Source: JACVRW01 sp963765135 (GTDB lineage Bacteria > Actinomycetota > Thermoleophilia > Solirubrobacterales > Thermoleophilaceae). From it: a stretch of 64,000 nt of DNA. Shown here one piece after another: positions 54,323-63,154 of the stretch. Made by a program: the position numbers and the translations under genes. The stretch covers positions 62,001 through 126,000 of the forward strand of contig CAVXUX010000003.1 in NCBI GenBank assembly GCA_963765135.1, read 5' to 3'. Each line of letters begins with the position of its first letter. Within the stretch, counting starts at the first letter, position 1. The notes under the pieces are model-generated. The model was not told the origin of the DNA. It saw only the letters and a program-made list of their open reading frames with translations, and made no database searches.

Positions 54323-55701
54323 CCGACCTCTTCCCGTTCGCCGCGGACCTCGGCGCCGCGCGCAGCCAGATGGCGTTCACGCTGGGCTTTCACATCATCC
54401 TGGCGTGCCTCGGGGTCGGGCTTCCGGCGATCATCCTGATCGCCAACTGGATCGGGCTGAGGCGAAACGACGAGGTGGCCCTGGGGCTGGCGAAGCGCTG
54501 GTCCAAGGTCGCTGCCGTGACGTTCGTGGTCGGCGCGATCACCGGGACCGTGCTCTCGTTCGAGATGGGCCTGCTGTGGCCCGAGTTCATGCGCCGCTTC
54601 GGCGACGTCTTCGGGCTCGCGTTCGCGCTCGAGGGGATCTTCTTCTTCACCGAGGCGATCTTCATCGCCATCTACATCTACGGCTGGAAGCACCTGTCGG
54701 GCTGGACCCACTTCTGGACCGGCGTCCCGGTCCTGATCGCGGGCCTCGGCGGCGCCTGGTCGGTCGTCGCGGCGAACTCGTGGATGAACCAGCCCGACGG
54801 CTTCAAGCTGGCGTCCGACGGGACTGCGACCGGCGTCAGCCCTCTGGATGCCTTCTTCAACGGCGCGGTCGGCTATGAGGCCCCGCATCTGATCCTGGCG
54901 GCGTATCTCGTCACCGGGTATCTGGTCGCTTCGATCTACGCCGTCGGCATGCTGCGCGGGCGGCGCGACCGCCACCACCGGCTCGGCCTGCTGATCCCGC
55001 TGACGATGGCCGTGATCATGACGCCGATCCAGTTCGCCGTCGGCGACACGGCGGCGCGCGCGATCGCCAAGGACCAGCCGATCAAGTTCGCCGCGATGGA
55101 GTGCGTGCAGGAGACGCACACGCACGTGACCGAGTACCTCGGCGGTCGCTGCACGTCGGATGGCGTGAAGGGCGGGATCGGGATCCCCGGCCTCGACTCG
55201 TGGCTGGTCGGTTTCAGCACGGACACCAAGGTGATCGGGCTCGACACGGTGCCGCCGGACGACCGCCCGCCCGCCAACACGATGCTGCACTGGGCCTTCG
55301 ACGCCATGGTCGGCATCTGCAGCGCCATGATCCTGCTCGGGATGTGGCTGGGGATCGCGTGGTGGCGCAAGCGAGACATCCCGACCACGCCCTGGTTCCT
55401 GCGCGCCGTCGCCATCTCCGGGGTGGCGGCCATCGTCGCGCTCGAGTGCGGCTGGATCGTCACGGAGGTCGGGCGCCAGCCCTGGATCGTCTACGAGGTG
55501 ATGCGCACCGAGGACGCGGTCACCCAGGCCGACGGCGTGTGGGTCAGCCTCGCCGTCGTGTTCGTCGTCTACGCGGCGCTCGGGGCCGCGACGGTCGTCA
55601 TCTTGCGCGCGATGTCCCGTCGCTGGCGGGAGGCCGACGACGTCGATGTTCCGTACGGGCCGCGCCCCGCTGTGCCGGACCGGCCCGAGGAGCCGCTGTG
55701 A
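54319..55701 (+). CDS. cydA: Cytochrome bd-type quinol oxidase subunit I
   Basis: 460 residues. AFTLGFHIILACLGVG (His25, haem b595/d side), ITGTVLSFEMGLLWPEFM with the conserved Glu pair, APHLILAAYLVTGY (haem b558 His), and GRQPW. Shorter than E. coli CydA with a reduced Q loop, as in CIO/short-loop enzymes. Oxidises quinol and reduces O2 to water. GTG 54319 overlaps ndh; cydB overlaps by four bases. Confidence 0.95.
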   Translation: MTDLFPFAADLGAARSQMAFTLGFHIILACLGVGLPAIILIANWIGLRRNDEVALGLAKRWSKVAAVTFVVGAITGTVLSFEMGLLWPEFMRRFGDVFGLAFALEGIFFFTEAIFIAIYIYGWKHLSGWTHFWTGVPVLIAGLGGAWSVVAANSWMNQPDGFKLASDGTATGVSPLDAFFNGAVGYEAPHLILAAYLVTGYLVASIYAVGMLRGRRDRHHRLGLLIPLTMAVIMTPIQFAVGDTAARAIAKDQPIKFAAMECVQETHTHVTEYLGGRCTSDGVKGGIGIPGLDSWLVGFSTDTKVIGLDTVPPDDRPPANTMLHWAFDAMVGICSAMILLGMWLGIAWWRKRDIPTTPWFLRAVAISGVAAIVALECGWIVTEVGRQPWIVYEVMRTEDAVTQADGVWVSLAVVFVVYAALGAATVVILRAMSRRWREADDVDVPYGPRPAVPDRPEEPL

Positions 55702-56711
55702 GCAGCGCGGACGCCGTCGCGGCCGTGCTCTGGGTGGGGGTGACGCTCTACGCGGTGTTCGGGGGCGCGGACTTCGGCGGAGGGTTCTGGGCGCTGGTGG
55801 CCGGCAACGGGGAGCGCGGCAGGCGCGCGCACGCGCTGATCGACTGGGCGATCGGCCCGGTCTGGGAGGCCAATCACGTCTGGCTGATCTTCATGCTGGT
55901 GACGCTCTGGACGGGGTTCCCCGAGGCGTTCTCGTCGGTCATGTCCACCCTGTTCATCCCGCTCAGCCTGGCGGCGCTCGGGATCGTGCTGCGCGGGGCG
56001 GGATTCGCGTTTCAACGGGTCGCGGCAAGGAGCTCGGCGCGGCGCTTCGCCGAGTGGTCGTTCGCGGTCTCGTCGGTCGTCACCCCGTTCTTCATGGGAA
56101 CCGTGGTTGGCGCGGTGGCCTCGGGGCGCGTGCCGGTCGGCAACGCCGCGGGCGACGCTGTGACCAGCTGGCTCAACCCGGTGTCCCTGGTCCTGGGCGT
56201 GCTGTTCGTCGCGACCGGCGCCTACCTCGCCGCGGTGTTCCTGGTCAGCGACGCGCGTCGTTTCGGCGATCCCGATCTGGTCGGCTACTTCGCGGTGCGC
56301 GCCCGGGCGGCGGCGGTCGTGGCTGGAGCGCTCGCGGTCGCCGGGATCGTCGCGCTGCACTCGGACGCGCGCTTCGTCTACGACGGGCTGACCAGCGAGG
56401 CCCTGCCGCTCGTGCTCGTCTCGGTCGTGTGCGGGCTGGGCGCCATGGTGCTGCTCTGGCGGGGGGCGCCACGCGGCGTCCGCCCGCTCGCGGTCGCCGC
56501 CGTGGTGGCCGTGATCTGGGGGTGGGGCGTGGCGCAGTACCCCTACCTGCTGCCGCAGACGCTGACCATCGACGAGGGCGCCGGTGCGAGCGAGACGCTG
56601 ACCGCCGTCCTCGTCGTGTTCGGCATAGCCGTGGTGGTCGTCCTGCCGGCCCTCGCGCTGCTGTTCACGCTCGACCAGCGCAGCCTGCTCGAAGAGGAAG
56701 GCGAGCGCTAG
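55698..56711 (+). CDS. cydB: Cytochrome bd-type quinol oxidase subunit II
   Basis: 337 residues, about eight helices. LWVGVTLYAVFGGADFGGGFW and GPVWEANHVWLIF are diagnostic of CydB; ends with cytoplasmic DQRSLLEEEGER. Partner of CydA. No cydCD-type ABC genes follow. Stop overlaps the MBL-like gene on the other strand by four bases. Confidence 0.95.
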   Translation: MSSADAVAAVLWVGVTLYAVFGGADFGGGFWALVAGNGERGRRAHALIDWAIGPVWEANHVWLIFMLVTLWTGFPEAFSSVMSTLFIPLSLAALGIVLRGAGFAFQRVAARSSARRFAEWSFAVSSVVTPFFMGTVVGAVASGRVPVGNAAGDAVTSWLNPVSLVLGVLFVATGAYLAAVFLVSDARRFGDPDLVGYFAVRARAAAVVAGALAVAGIVALHSDARFVYDGLTSEALPLVLVSVVCGLGAMVLLWRGAPRGVRPLAVAAVVAVIWGWGVAQYPYLLPQTLTIDEGAGASETLTAVLVVFGIAVVVVLPALALLFTLDQRSLLEEEGER

Positions 56712-57286
56712 GCCGCGGCGAACTCGCGCAGTCGGTCGCGCCCCTGATCCGGCACCGGCGGGCCGTGGGCCAGCAGCAGGTGCCGGAAGTCGAGCTGCTC
56801 GGCAAGGCGAGCCAGACCTTCGCGGATGCTGCGCTGCTCGGCTTCGCGATCGCCGAAGCACACGTCGGGCATGAACTCGAGCCGTCCGTCGTTCGACAGG
56901 ACGGTGTCCGCGATGGCGAGCGCCTCGAGCGAGGGGATGTGCAGTGCCCCGTCGTCCGGCCAGAGCTCGGTCACCTGGTGGGCCGTGATCGCCCCGCCGA
57001 CCAGCGGCTCGCCGAAGTCGTAGGGCTCGACCGGGTCGCCCTCGAACTCGTGCAGACCCGAGCGGGGGACCCGCACGACGGCGCCGAAGCGCTCCCGGGC
57101 CTCGAACGCGGACCGCCTGTGATGTCGGTTCGAGAGCACGATCTCCTCGACGCCCTCGACCTCGTCGGGCACCTCCAGCGGGTCCAGCAGCACGCCAATA
57201 CCAGGCAGCCAGTAGGAGCTGACGACCCACCCGATGTTGGGATGGACAGCGGTCCAATGACGGATTTCGGGTGTTAGCTCCTCCAT
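56708..57286 (-). CDS. MBL-fold-like hydrolase without the canonical metal motif
   Basis: 192 residues from ATG 57286. Fold order resembles a compact metallo-beta-lactamase protein: GVEEIVLSNRHHRRSAFEARE replaces the usual HxHxDH, ITAHQVTEL and a late LLLAHGPPV supply other His. The reduced motif suggests altered metal binding or no catalysis. A longer frame reaches 57463 but crosses the riboswitch region and is rejected. Confidence 0.7.
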   Translation of the reverse strand: MEELTPEIRHWTAVHPNIGWVVSSYWLPGIGVLLDPLEVPDEVEGVEEIVLSNRHHRRSAFEARERFGAVVRVPRSGLHEFEGDPVEPYDFGEPLVGGAITAHQVTELWPDDGALHIPSLEALAIADTVLSNDGRLEFMPDVCFGDREAEQRSIREGLARLAEQLDFRHLLLAHGPPVPDQGRDRLREFAAA

Positions 57287-57302
57287 AGGGCGCGACCCTA
57301 CT

Positions 57303-57335
57303 GCAAGAAATCCTGCAACGTGCAGGACTTTCTGC
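57303..57335. promoter_or_regulatory. Dyad-symmetric element between the MBL-like gene and the riboswitch
   Basis: AGAAA-TCCTGCA / ACG / TGCAGGA-C-TTTCT forms a 12-pair hairpin with single-base bulges. The right arm TTTCT can instead pair with AGAAA at 57340-57344. Placed between divergent genes, it could be an operator or a transcript boundary. Confidence 0.45.
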
Positions 57336-57343
57336 TGATAGAA

Positions 57344-57497
57344 AGACGCCCTTCCGAACGCCGAGTCGCCGCGACCCATGGTCCGGCGAGCGGGGGAACC
57401 AAATGCGGCCCGCCGTGGCCGCTGGGGCGAATCGCCCGGGCCGGGTGCCTGGGAGTAGCGCAAAGCGCGAGCCCGTCAGCTCACCTCGTAGGCGTCA
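57344..57497 (+). promoter_or_regulatory. Cyclic di-AMP (ydaO/yuaA) riboswitch
   Basis: Landmarks in order: P1 arm GACGCC at 57345-57350; GGGGGAACC at 57391-57399; GGGGCGAAT at 57423-57431; and CCGTCAGCTCACCTCG at 57472-57487 followed by TAGGCGTC, which closes P1. The 3' block matches the hallmark end of the class almost base for base. In actinobacteria these switches commonly sit before cell-wall hydrolases, as here, and turn them off when c-di-AMP is high. The hydrolase ATG is six to seven bases after it. Confidence 0.88.
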
Positions 57498-57503
57498 AAT
57501 CAC

Positions 57504-58454
57504 ATGTCGCAAGCCCGAAAGCAACCACTGCCGATGCTGGCCGTCCCCAGGACGGTCGCGCTGGCACTCGCGCTGGCCGCCCTGCTCGGCGGGCTGTGCG
57601 CGTTCGCGGCGACCGACGCGTCCGCCAAGGCGCGCGCGCACGCTGCGCAGTCCAAGGACGACGTGCGCAAGCTGCAGCAGGCGCTCGGGGTCCCGGCGGA
57701 CGGCGTGTTCGGCCCCCAGACCGAGCGGGCCGTCCGGCGCTACCAGCGCCGCCACGGGCTCACCGTGGACGGCAAGGTCGGACCGCAGACCCGCGCGGCG
57801 CTCGGCCTCGGCTCGGGTCCGGTGCTCAAGCGCAAGCGGCTGCGCAGCCGCTCGCACGCCTCACGCGGCCACAGGGCGCATCACCAGCGCGGTGGCGGGG
57901 TGCGCACCCTCCAGCGCAAGCTCGGCCTTCCTGCCGACGGCGTCTTCGGCCCCCAGACCGAGGCCGCCGTGAAGAACTTCCAGAGCAGCCATGGGCTCAC
58001 ACCTGACGGCGTGGTCGGCCCGCAGACGCGCCAAGCGCTCGGGATCGGTCCCGGCGGGACGCTCAAGCGCCGTGGCTCGCGGTCGGGCGGCGGCGGGCGC
58101 GGGGCGGTCTGGAAGGTGATCGCCGCCGCCAACCGGATCGCCCACAAGCCGTACAAGTACGGCGGCGGACACGGCCGCTACTTCGACTCGGGCTACGACT
58201 GCTCGGGCTCGCTCTCCTTCGCATTGCACTTCGCCGGCCTGCTGCGCACGCCGCTCGACTCGAGCGGGTTCATGCGCTACGGCGCGCCCGGACGCGGCCG
58301 GCACGTCACGATCTACGCGAACCCGGGCCACGCCTACATGGTCGTCGACGGTCGCCGCTTCGATACCAGCGCGATCAGCGAGACCGGTTCACGCTGGACG
58401 TCCACGCACCGGTCCTCGTCCGGCTACGTGGTGCGTCACCCTCGCGGGCTCTAA
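57504..58454 (+). CDS. Exported peptidoglycan-binding hydrolase with two PG_binding_1 domains and an NlpC/P60-like catalytic domain
   Basis: 316 residues. Signal peptide (VALALALAALLGGLCAFAATDASA). Two PG_binding_1 repeats, each with LGVPADGVFGPQTERAVRRYQ-type sequence near residues 50-98 and 133-177. Basic Gly/Ser linker, then GYDCSGSLSFAL with the probable catalytic Cys and GHAYMVVDG with His. Predicted to cut peptide cross-links during growth or resuscitation. Controlled by the c-di-AMP riboswitch immediately upstream. Confidence 0.9.
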   Translation: MSQARKQPLPMLAVPRTVALALALAALLGGLCAFAATDASAKARAHAAQSKDDVRKLQQALGVPADGVFGPQTERAVRRYQRRHGLTVDGKVGPQTRAALGLGSGPVLKRKRLRSRSHASRGHRAHHQRGGGVRTLQRKLGLPADGVFGPQTEAAVKNFQSSHGLTPDGVVGPQTRQALGIGPGGTLKRRGSRSGGGGRGAVWKVIAAANRIAHKPYKYGGGHGRYFDSGYDCSGSLSFALHFAGLLRTPLDSSGFMRYGAPGRGRHVTIYANPGHAYMVVDGRRFDTSAISETGSRWTSTHRSSSGYVVRHPRGL

Positions 58455-58951
58455 GCGGGCGGCTCGCCCTCAGCGTCGAGCGCGAACCAGGTCCCGCCGA
58501 ACTCCGCCACGTCGTTACAGAGGACCTGCCGCTTCGGGTCGTCGACGTAGAAGTAGAGCGGCTGGCCGCGGTAGGTCACCTGGCGGCGCCCGTCGCGGCG
58601 CTCGACCGTCCCCAACAACGAGGCGTCGACACCGTCGCCGGCGCGGGGCTTGCCGCGTGCGTAGAACGGCGGCCACGCCGCCGCACAGTCCCCGTAGCAG
58701 CGGCTCTTGCGCCTGCCGTCGCGCGTGAACAGATACAGGGCGCGGTCGCTGCCGCTGAACAGGACCGGACCGAACTGCGAGCGGCGCAGCTTTACGAGCG
58801 GCCCACGGCGCGGAGCCTCGGCCCTCATCGAGACCTTCGTCGCGCTCGACGCAGAGCCGCCGCGGTCGCCCCCGCTATCGCTGTCTCCGGAGCTGCAGCC
58901 GGCCAGGCCCGCACAGGCCGTGCCAACGATGAGAGCTCGCCTCAGGGCCAC
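58451..58951 (-). CDS. Secreted lipoprotein (COG4315-type repeat)
   Basis: 166 residues from GTG 58951. Signal peptide with lipobox GLAGC; then two repeats of the lipoprotein_15 type (GPVLFSGSDRALYLFTRD; CYGDCAAAWPPFYARG; QVTYRGQPLYFYVDD). Function unknown, often near redox or copper genes. Upstream ATG 58993 would overlap the methyltransferase start and is rejected. Confidence 0.82.
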   Translation of the reverse strand: MALRRALIVGTACAGLAGCSSGDSDSGGDRGGSASSATKVSMRAEAPRRGPLVKLRRSQFGPVLFSGSDRALYLFTRDGRRKSRCYGDCAAAWPPFYARGKPRAGDGVDASLLGTVERRDGRRQVTYRGQPLYFYVDDPKRQVLCNDVAEFGGTWFALDAEGEPPA

Positions 58952-58975
58952 TGCGGCGCAGTGTAGGAGGGGACA

Positions 58976-59733
58976 ATGGTGGCATCGCGCCACGCTACGA
59001 CACGTTCGGCGTCGGCTACACGTCCGTGCGCCGCGAGGACCCGCGCCTGGCCGAGCGCATCAGGGCCGCGCTGGGTGACGCGCGGTCGGTGCTGAACGTC
59101 GGCGCCGGAGCGGGCTCGTACGAGCCGCCCGACCTCGAGGTCACAGCGGTCGAGCCGTCGGCGGTCATGCGGGCGCAGCGCCCGCCCGGCGCCGCGCCGG
59201 TCGTGGACGCGCGCGCGGAGCAGTTGCCGTTCGAGGACAACTCCTTCGACGCCGCGATGGCGGTGCTCTCCGATCACCACTGGGAGGACCACGAGCGCGG
59301 CCTCGCGGAGCTGCGGCGCGTGGCCCGCAGGCGCGTCGTGCTGTTCACCTGGGAGCCGCGCAGCCTGGGCGACTCCTGGCTGGTGCGCGACTACCTGCCC
59401 GGGTTCGCCCGGATGGTGCCGCCCGGCTACACGCTCGACCGGCTGCTCGAGGCCCTGGGCGGCGGCCGCATCGAGCCCGTCCCGATCCCGCACGACTGCC
59501 GGGACGGTTTCCTGCACGCCTACTGGCGCCGGCCGCGGGCGTACCTGGATCCACAGGTGCGCGCGGGCATCTCGGTGTTCCGGCTCCTCGAGCCCGACGA
59601 GGTGGCGGACGCGATCAAGCGGCTGGCGGCGGACCTGGACAGCGGCGAGTGGGAGCGCCGCAACGGTGACCTGCTCGAGCTCGACGAGCTCGATCTCGGC
59701 TACCGGATCGTCGTGACCGAGGTGGTGACCTGA
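58976..59733 (+). CDS. SAM-dependent methyltransferase, one base missing near the start
   Basis: Class I fold: VLNVGAGAGSYEP, AVEPSAVMRAQ, ARAEQLPFEDNSFDAAMAVL. ATG 58976 has the strong site GGAGGGG, but its frame breaks after about five codons; the frame of the body (GTG 59026) is open upstream and reads RYDTFGVGYTSVRREDPR, a family-typical start, with no start codon. Adding one C to the CC at 58990-58991 joins ATG to it, 252 residues. Substrate unknown, UbiE/Methyltransf_11-like. Confidence 0.82.
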
Positions 59734-61176
59734 ATCTGCGCCGTCAGCGGCTGGTATCCGGCTGAGCCGGCGAAGCGGGCCTGGAGCGTCCCCGAGCGCA
59801 GGTCGCGGCCCTCGAAGCGCGCCCAGAAGATCCCTTCCTTCACCACGACCGGGACCGCCTTCGTCCGCCCGCCGCTGCGCGGCAGAAGCACCGTGAGCCG
59901 GGTGCTCGGCCACTGCGTGCCCGGCAGCGTCAGCCTGCCGCTCACCGTGATGCGGTTGACCTTGATGTGCTTGGCAGGGCGGCGCTTCTTGGCGCGGCGC
60001 TTGGGCTTGGCGCTCTGCTTGGGCTTGGCGCTCCGCTTCGCCGCCTTCGCGGTCACCGGTACGCGCGCCGCGCGGATCTTCGTGCTGAGCACCAGCGACG
60101 GGCGCAGCGACGCCGTCGCGCCGGCGACCACGTCGCGCAGCGCGTCGTAGGCCGGCTTGTGCGACAGGTCCGTCCGCACCAGCCCGAAGTTGCACTCCGG
60201 CTCCGTCCGGTCGCCGCAGCTGTCGCGGTACTCGTACCAGGTGAGGTTCTCGATCCAGTCGAAGCGCGACGCGAGCGCGAAGGCGGTCCGCAGGCGGTCG
60301 GCCTGCTCCTGCTCGCTCAGGGCGGGCGCGTAGCCGTTCGCGACCGGCACCGTGGGGGCGCCGTACTCGGTGAGCCAGAGCGGCAGGTCGGGCCTGCCGA
60401 GCTTGGCGAGCCGCTCATGCAGCGCCTGCAGCTGCATCATCCAGGAGCGCGGGTCGTCGGGGTTGACGGAGCTGTACGGATGGATGCCGAACCCGTCGAT
60501 CAGGTTGAGCCCGCCGCGGATGGCGACCTGGTTGATCCAGTCGTATACCTCGATGTCGCCGCCGGGCGCGAGTCCGCCCGAGATCAGCTTCGCGGTCGAC
60601 CCCACGCTGTCGCGGGCGCGGCGCGCGCTGCGCAGGAACTCCACGAAGGCGGCGGGGTCCGGCCGCGGCTTCGAGAAACGCGCGAAGTTGGGCTCGTTCC
60701 AGAGCTCCCAGGCCTGGATCTGCGGGTAGCGCCGCAGCGCCGCGGCGAAGAAGGTCTCGAACGGCTCGGCGTCCGGGTACGCCCAGAGCTCACCGGAGTC
60801 GCTGGCCCAGCGCGGCGTGTACGCGAGGATCGGGATCAGCTTCAGCCCGTGCCGGTGGGCGGCGCCGAAGATCGCGTCGATCTGGCTCCAGCTGCCCTGT
60901 CCCGTTGCGGACCGTCGGCCCGTGCTCCTCGACCCAGCTCCAGGGCAGGTCGATCCGCACCCACTTGGTGCCGGTGGCCGCGATGCCCGCGAAGATGCGC
61001 TCGCGGGCGTCCGGGAGCTGCACCTGCCACGGATGCATCGCCACACCGGCGATCTCGCTGGCCGGCCGGGCATGCGCGGCGGGCGCCGCCGCGAGGGCAA
61101 GCGACAGCGCGACCACGGTGGCCATGAGAGTCGGCAGGCGGCGAAACAAGTCACTTCGACCATCGGCATCGCTCAC
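59700..61176 (-). CDS. Exported clan GH-A glycosidase (cellulase/GH39-5-like), one inserted base
   Basis: Signal peptide TVVALSLALAAAPAAHA at the N-terminus (from ATG 61176). The frame breaks at CCC 60901-60903 (plus strand); removing one base joins RNG to QGSWSQIDAIFGAAHR and gives 491 residues. Acid/base in AWELWNEPNFA, nucleophile in LWLTEYGAPT; PYSSVNPDDPRSW between. A Lys/Arg-rich linker (AKPKQSAKPKRRAKKRRP) leads to a C-terminal beta domain. Probably hydrolyses an extracellular polysaccharide. Confidence 0.85.
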
Positions 61177-61221
61177 CGGGCCTTGAGCTTCCGGACTCTG
61201 CCGTCAATTCCGACCGACTTT

Positions 61222-61258
61222 GTGGGCTTTATGCTACGGTGCTCCGCCGTAAGCCCAT
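61222..61258 (+). promoter_or_regulatory. Inverted repeat with candidate -10 in the cysP leader
   Basis: TGGGCTT at 61223-61229 pairs with AAGCCCA at 61251-61257; inside, ACGG pairs with CCGT (61236-61239, 61247-61250), leaving TATGCT (61230-61235) as a bulge that could be the -10 hexamer. Either an operator or an RNA element controlling sulfate uptake. Confidence 0.35.
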
Positions 61259-61272
61259 TGACAAGGTGGAAA

Positions 61273-62313
61273 ATGAACCGGATCTGGACTCGCTCACTCA
61301 GGTCGCTGGCGCCCCTTGCGGCGTTGGCAACGCTCGCCATCGCCGGCTGCGGCGGCACATCTGACGACTCCGCCGGCGCCTCGGGCGACGGTGGCGGCTC
61401 GACCAAGCTGACGCTGGTCGCCTACTCGACCCCCGAGGAGGCCTACAAGGAGCTGATCCCCGCCTTCAACAAGACCCCCGAGGGCAAGGGAGTCAGCTTC
61501 AACACGTCCTACGCCGCTTCCGGCGAGCAGTCGCGCGCGGTGGAGGGCGGGCTGAAAGCCGACGTGGTCGAGTTCTCGCTCGAGCCAGACATGACGCGCC
61601 TGGTCGACGCCGGCTTGGTCGACGAGGACTGGAACCAGAACCAGTACGACGGGTTCGTCACCAACTCGGTGGTGGTGCTGATGGTCCGCAAGGGCAACCC
61701 CGAGAACATCCAGACCTGGGACGACCTGATCAAGGACGACATCGAGGTGCTCGTGCCGAACCCGTTCACGTCGGGCGGCGCGAAGTGGGACATCATGGCC
61801 GCCTACGGCGCCGCCCTCGAGCAGGGCAAGTCCGAGGACGAGGCCAAGGACTACCTCACCAAGCTGTTCGATCACGTGCCGGTGCTCGACAAGAGCGCGC
61901 GCGAGTCGCTCCAGACGTTCTCGAGCGGCAAGGGCGACGTCCTGGTCGGGTACGAGAACGAGGCGATCCTGGCCCAGCAGCAGGGCGAGGAGATCGACTA
62001 CGTCGTGCCCGACGAGACGCTCCTGATCCAGAACCCGGTCGCGGTCGACAACGAGAGCGAGGATCCCGAGAAGGCCAAGGCGTTCGTTGACTTCCTCTAC
62101 ACGCCTGAGGCGCAGGAGATCTTCGCGAGCAAGGGCTACCGCCCGGTCGTGGAGGGAACCAAGACCAGCGAGGACTTCCCGACGCCGGCGAAGCTCTTCG
62201 AGATCACCAAGTTCGGAGGCTGGGGTGAGGTGAACGACACCTTCTTCGACCCGGAGAAGGGCGTCATCGCCGAGATCTTCAAATCCCAGGGGAAGAGCAC
62301 TGCCTCCGGCTAG
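61273..62313 (+). CDS. cysP: Sulfate/thiosulfate ABC transporter substrate-binding lipoprotein
   Basis: 346 residues. Lipobox LAIAGC; periplasmic-binding fold with LVAYSTPEEAYKELIPAF, SYAASGEQSRAVEGGLKADVVEF and NPFTSGGAKWDIMAAYGA, all family hallmarks. Captures sulfate or thiosulfate for CysTWA. First gene of the cys operon. Confidence 0.95.
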   Translation: MNRIWTRSLRSLAPLAALATLAIAGCGGTSDDSAGASGDGGGSTKLTLVAYSTPEEAYKELIPAFNKTPEGKGVSFNTSYAASGEQSRAVEGGLKADVVEFSLEPDMTRLVDAGLVDEDWNQNQYDGFVTNSVVVLMVRKGNPENIQTWDDLIKDDIEVLVPNPFTSGGAKWDIMAAYGAALEQGKSEDEAKDYLTKLFDHVPVLDKSARESLQTFSSGKGDVLVGYENEAILAQQQGEEIDYVVPDETLLIQNPVAVDNESEDPEKAKAFVDFLYTPEAQEIFASKGYRPVVEGTKTSEDFPTPAKLFEITKFGGWGEVNDTFFDPEKGVIAEIFKSQGKSTASG

Positions 62314-62356
62314 CGAAGCAGCCGCCGCACCTCCTCCGGCGGCCCCGGCAGGCCGC

Positions 62357-63154
62357 GTGTCGAGGCTGTTCCCGGTCTCCGGGGACGTCCTCGGCCGTGG
62401 CATTGCCATGGCGTACCTGAGCATCGTCGCGCTGATCCCGCTGGCCGCTGTGATCGCGAAGTCGATGGGCAGCGGGGCGGACTCCTTCTGGAGCGCCATC
62501 ACCACCGACCAGGCGGTCGCCGCGCTCAAGTTGACGCTGATCGCCTCGGTGATCGTCGTGCTGATCAACGCCGTGTTCGGGACGCTGATCGCCTGGGTGC
62601 TCGTGCGCGACGAGTTCCCCGGCAAGGGCATCGTCAACTCGCTGATCGACCTCCCGTTCGCGCTGCCGACGATCGTCGCCGGCCTCACGCTGCTGCTCTT
62701 CTACGGGCCCGACAGCCCGGTGGGCATCGACCTCGCGTTCACGCGCGCCTCGGTGGTGGTCGCGCTGCTGTTCGTGACGCTCCCGTTCGTGGTGCGGGCG
62801 GTGCAGCCGGTGCTGCTCGAACTGGACGTCGAGATGGAGCAGGCGGCCGAGTCGCTGGGCGCGAGCAAGGCGACCGTGTTCCGGCGCATCGTGCTGCCCA
62901 ACCTCACCCCCGCGATCATCGCCGGGGCCGGGCTTGCCTTCGCGCGGGCCGTGGGCGAGTTCGGGTCGCTCGTCTTGATCACGGGCAACCTCCCGTTCAA
63001 GACCCAGGCCTCGTCGGTGCTGATCTTCTCCCTGGTCGAGAGCGACGCACCCGAGGCGGCGGCCGCCGTGTCGGTTGCGCTGCTCGTGATCGCGCTGGTC
63101 GTGCTGCTGTTCTTCGGCTGGCTCTCGAAGAGGGCGCTGCGCCATGAGGAGTAA
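62357..63154 (+). CDS. cysT: Sulfate ABC transporter permease CysT
   Basis: 265 residues, six helices. LPFALPTIVAGLTLLLFYG and the EAA loop EQAAESLGASKATVFRRIVLP typical of CysT/CysU. GTG 62357; earlier in-frame codons encode a Pro/Ala stretch without a start. Overlaps cysW by eleven bases. Confidence 0.95.
   Translation: MSRLFPVSGDVLGRGIAMAYLSIVALIPLAAVIAKSMGSGADSFWSAITTDQAVAALKLTLIASVIVVLINAVFGTLIAWVLVRDEFPGKGIVNSLIDLPFALPTIVAGLTLLLFYGPDSPVGIDLAFTRASVVVALLFVTLPFVVRAVQPVLLELDVEMEQAAESLGASKATVFRRIVLPNLTPAIIAGAGLAFARAVGEFGSLVLITGNLPFKTQASSVLIFSLVESDAPEAAAAVSVALLVIALVVLLFFGWLSKRALRHEE

Noticed and set aside
56708..57463. Longer N-terminus for the MBL-like protein
   Set aside because: The extra 59 residues overlap the riboswitch and dyad and look non-coding.
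61258..61263. Perfect TTGACA -35 box before cysP
   Set aside because: Only nine bases from the ATG, so the -10 would lie in the coding region, where none is found.
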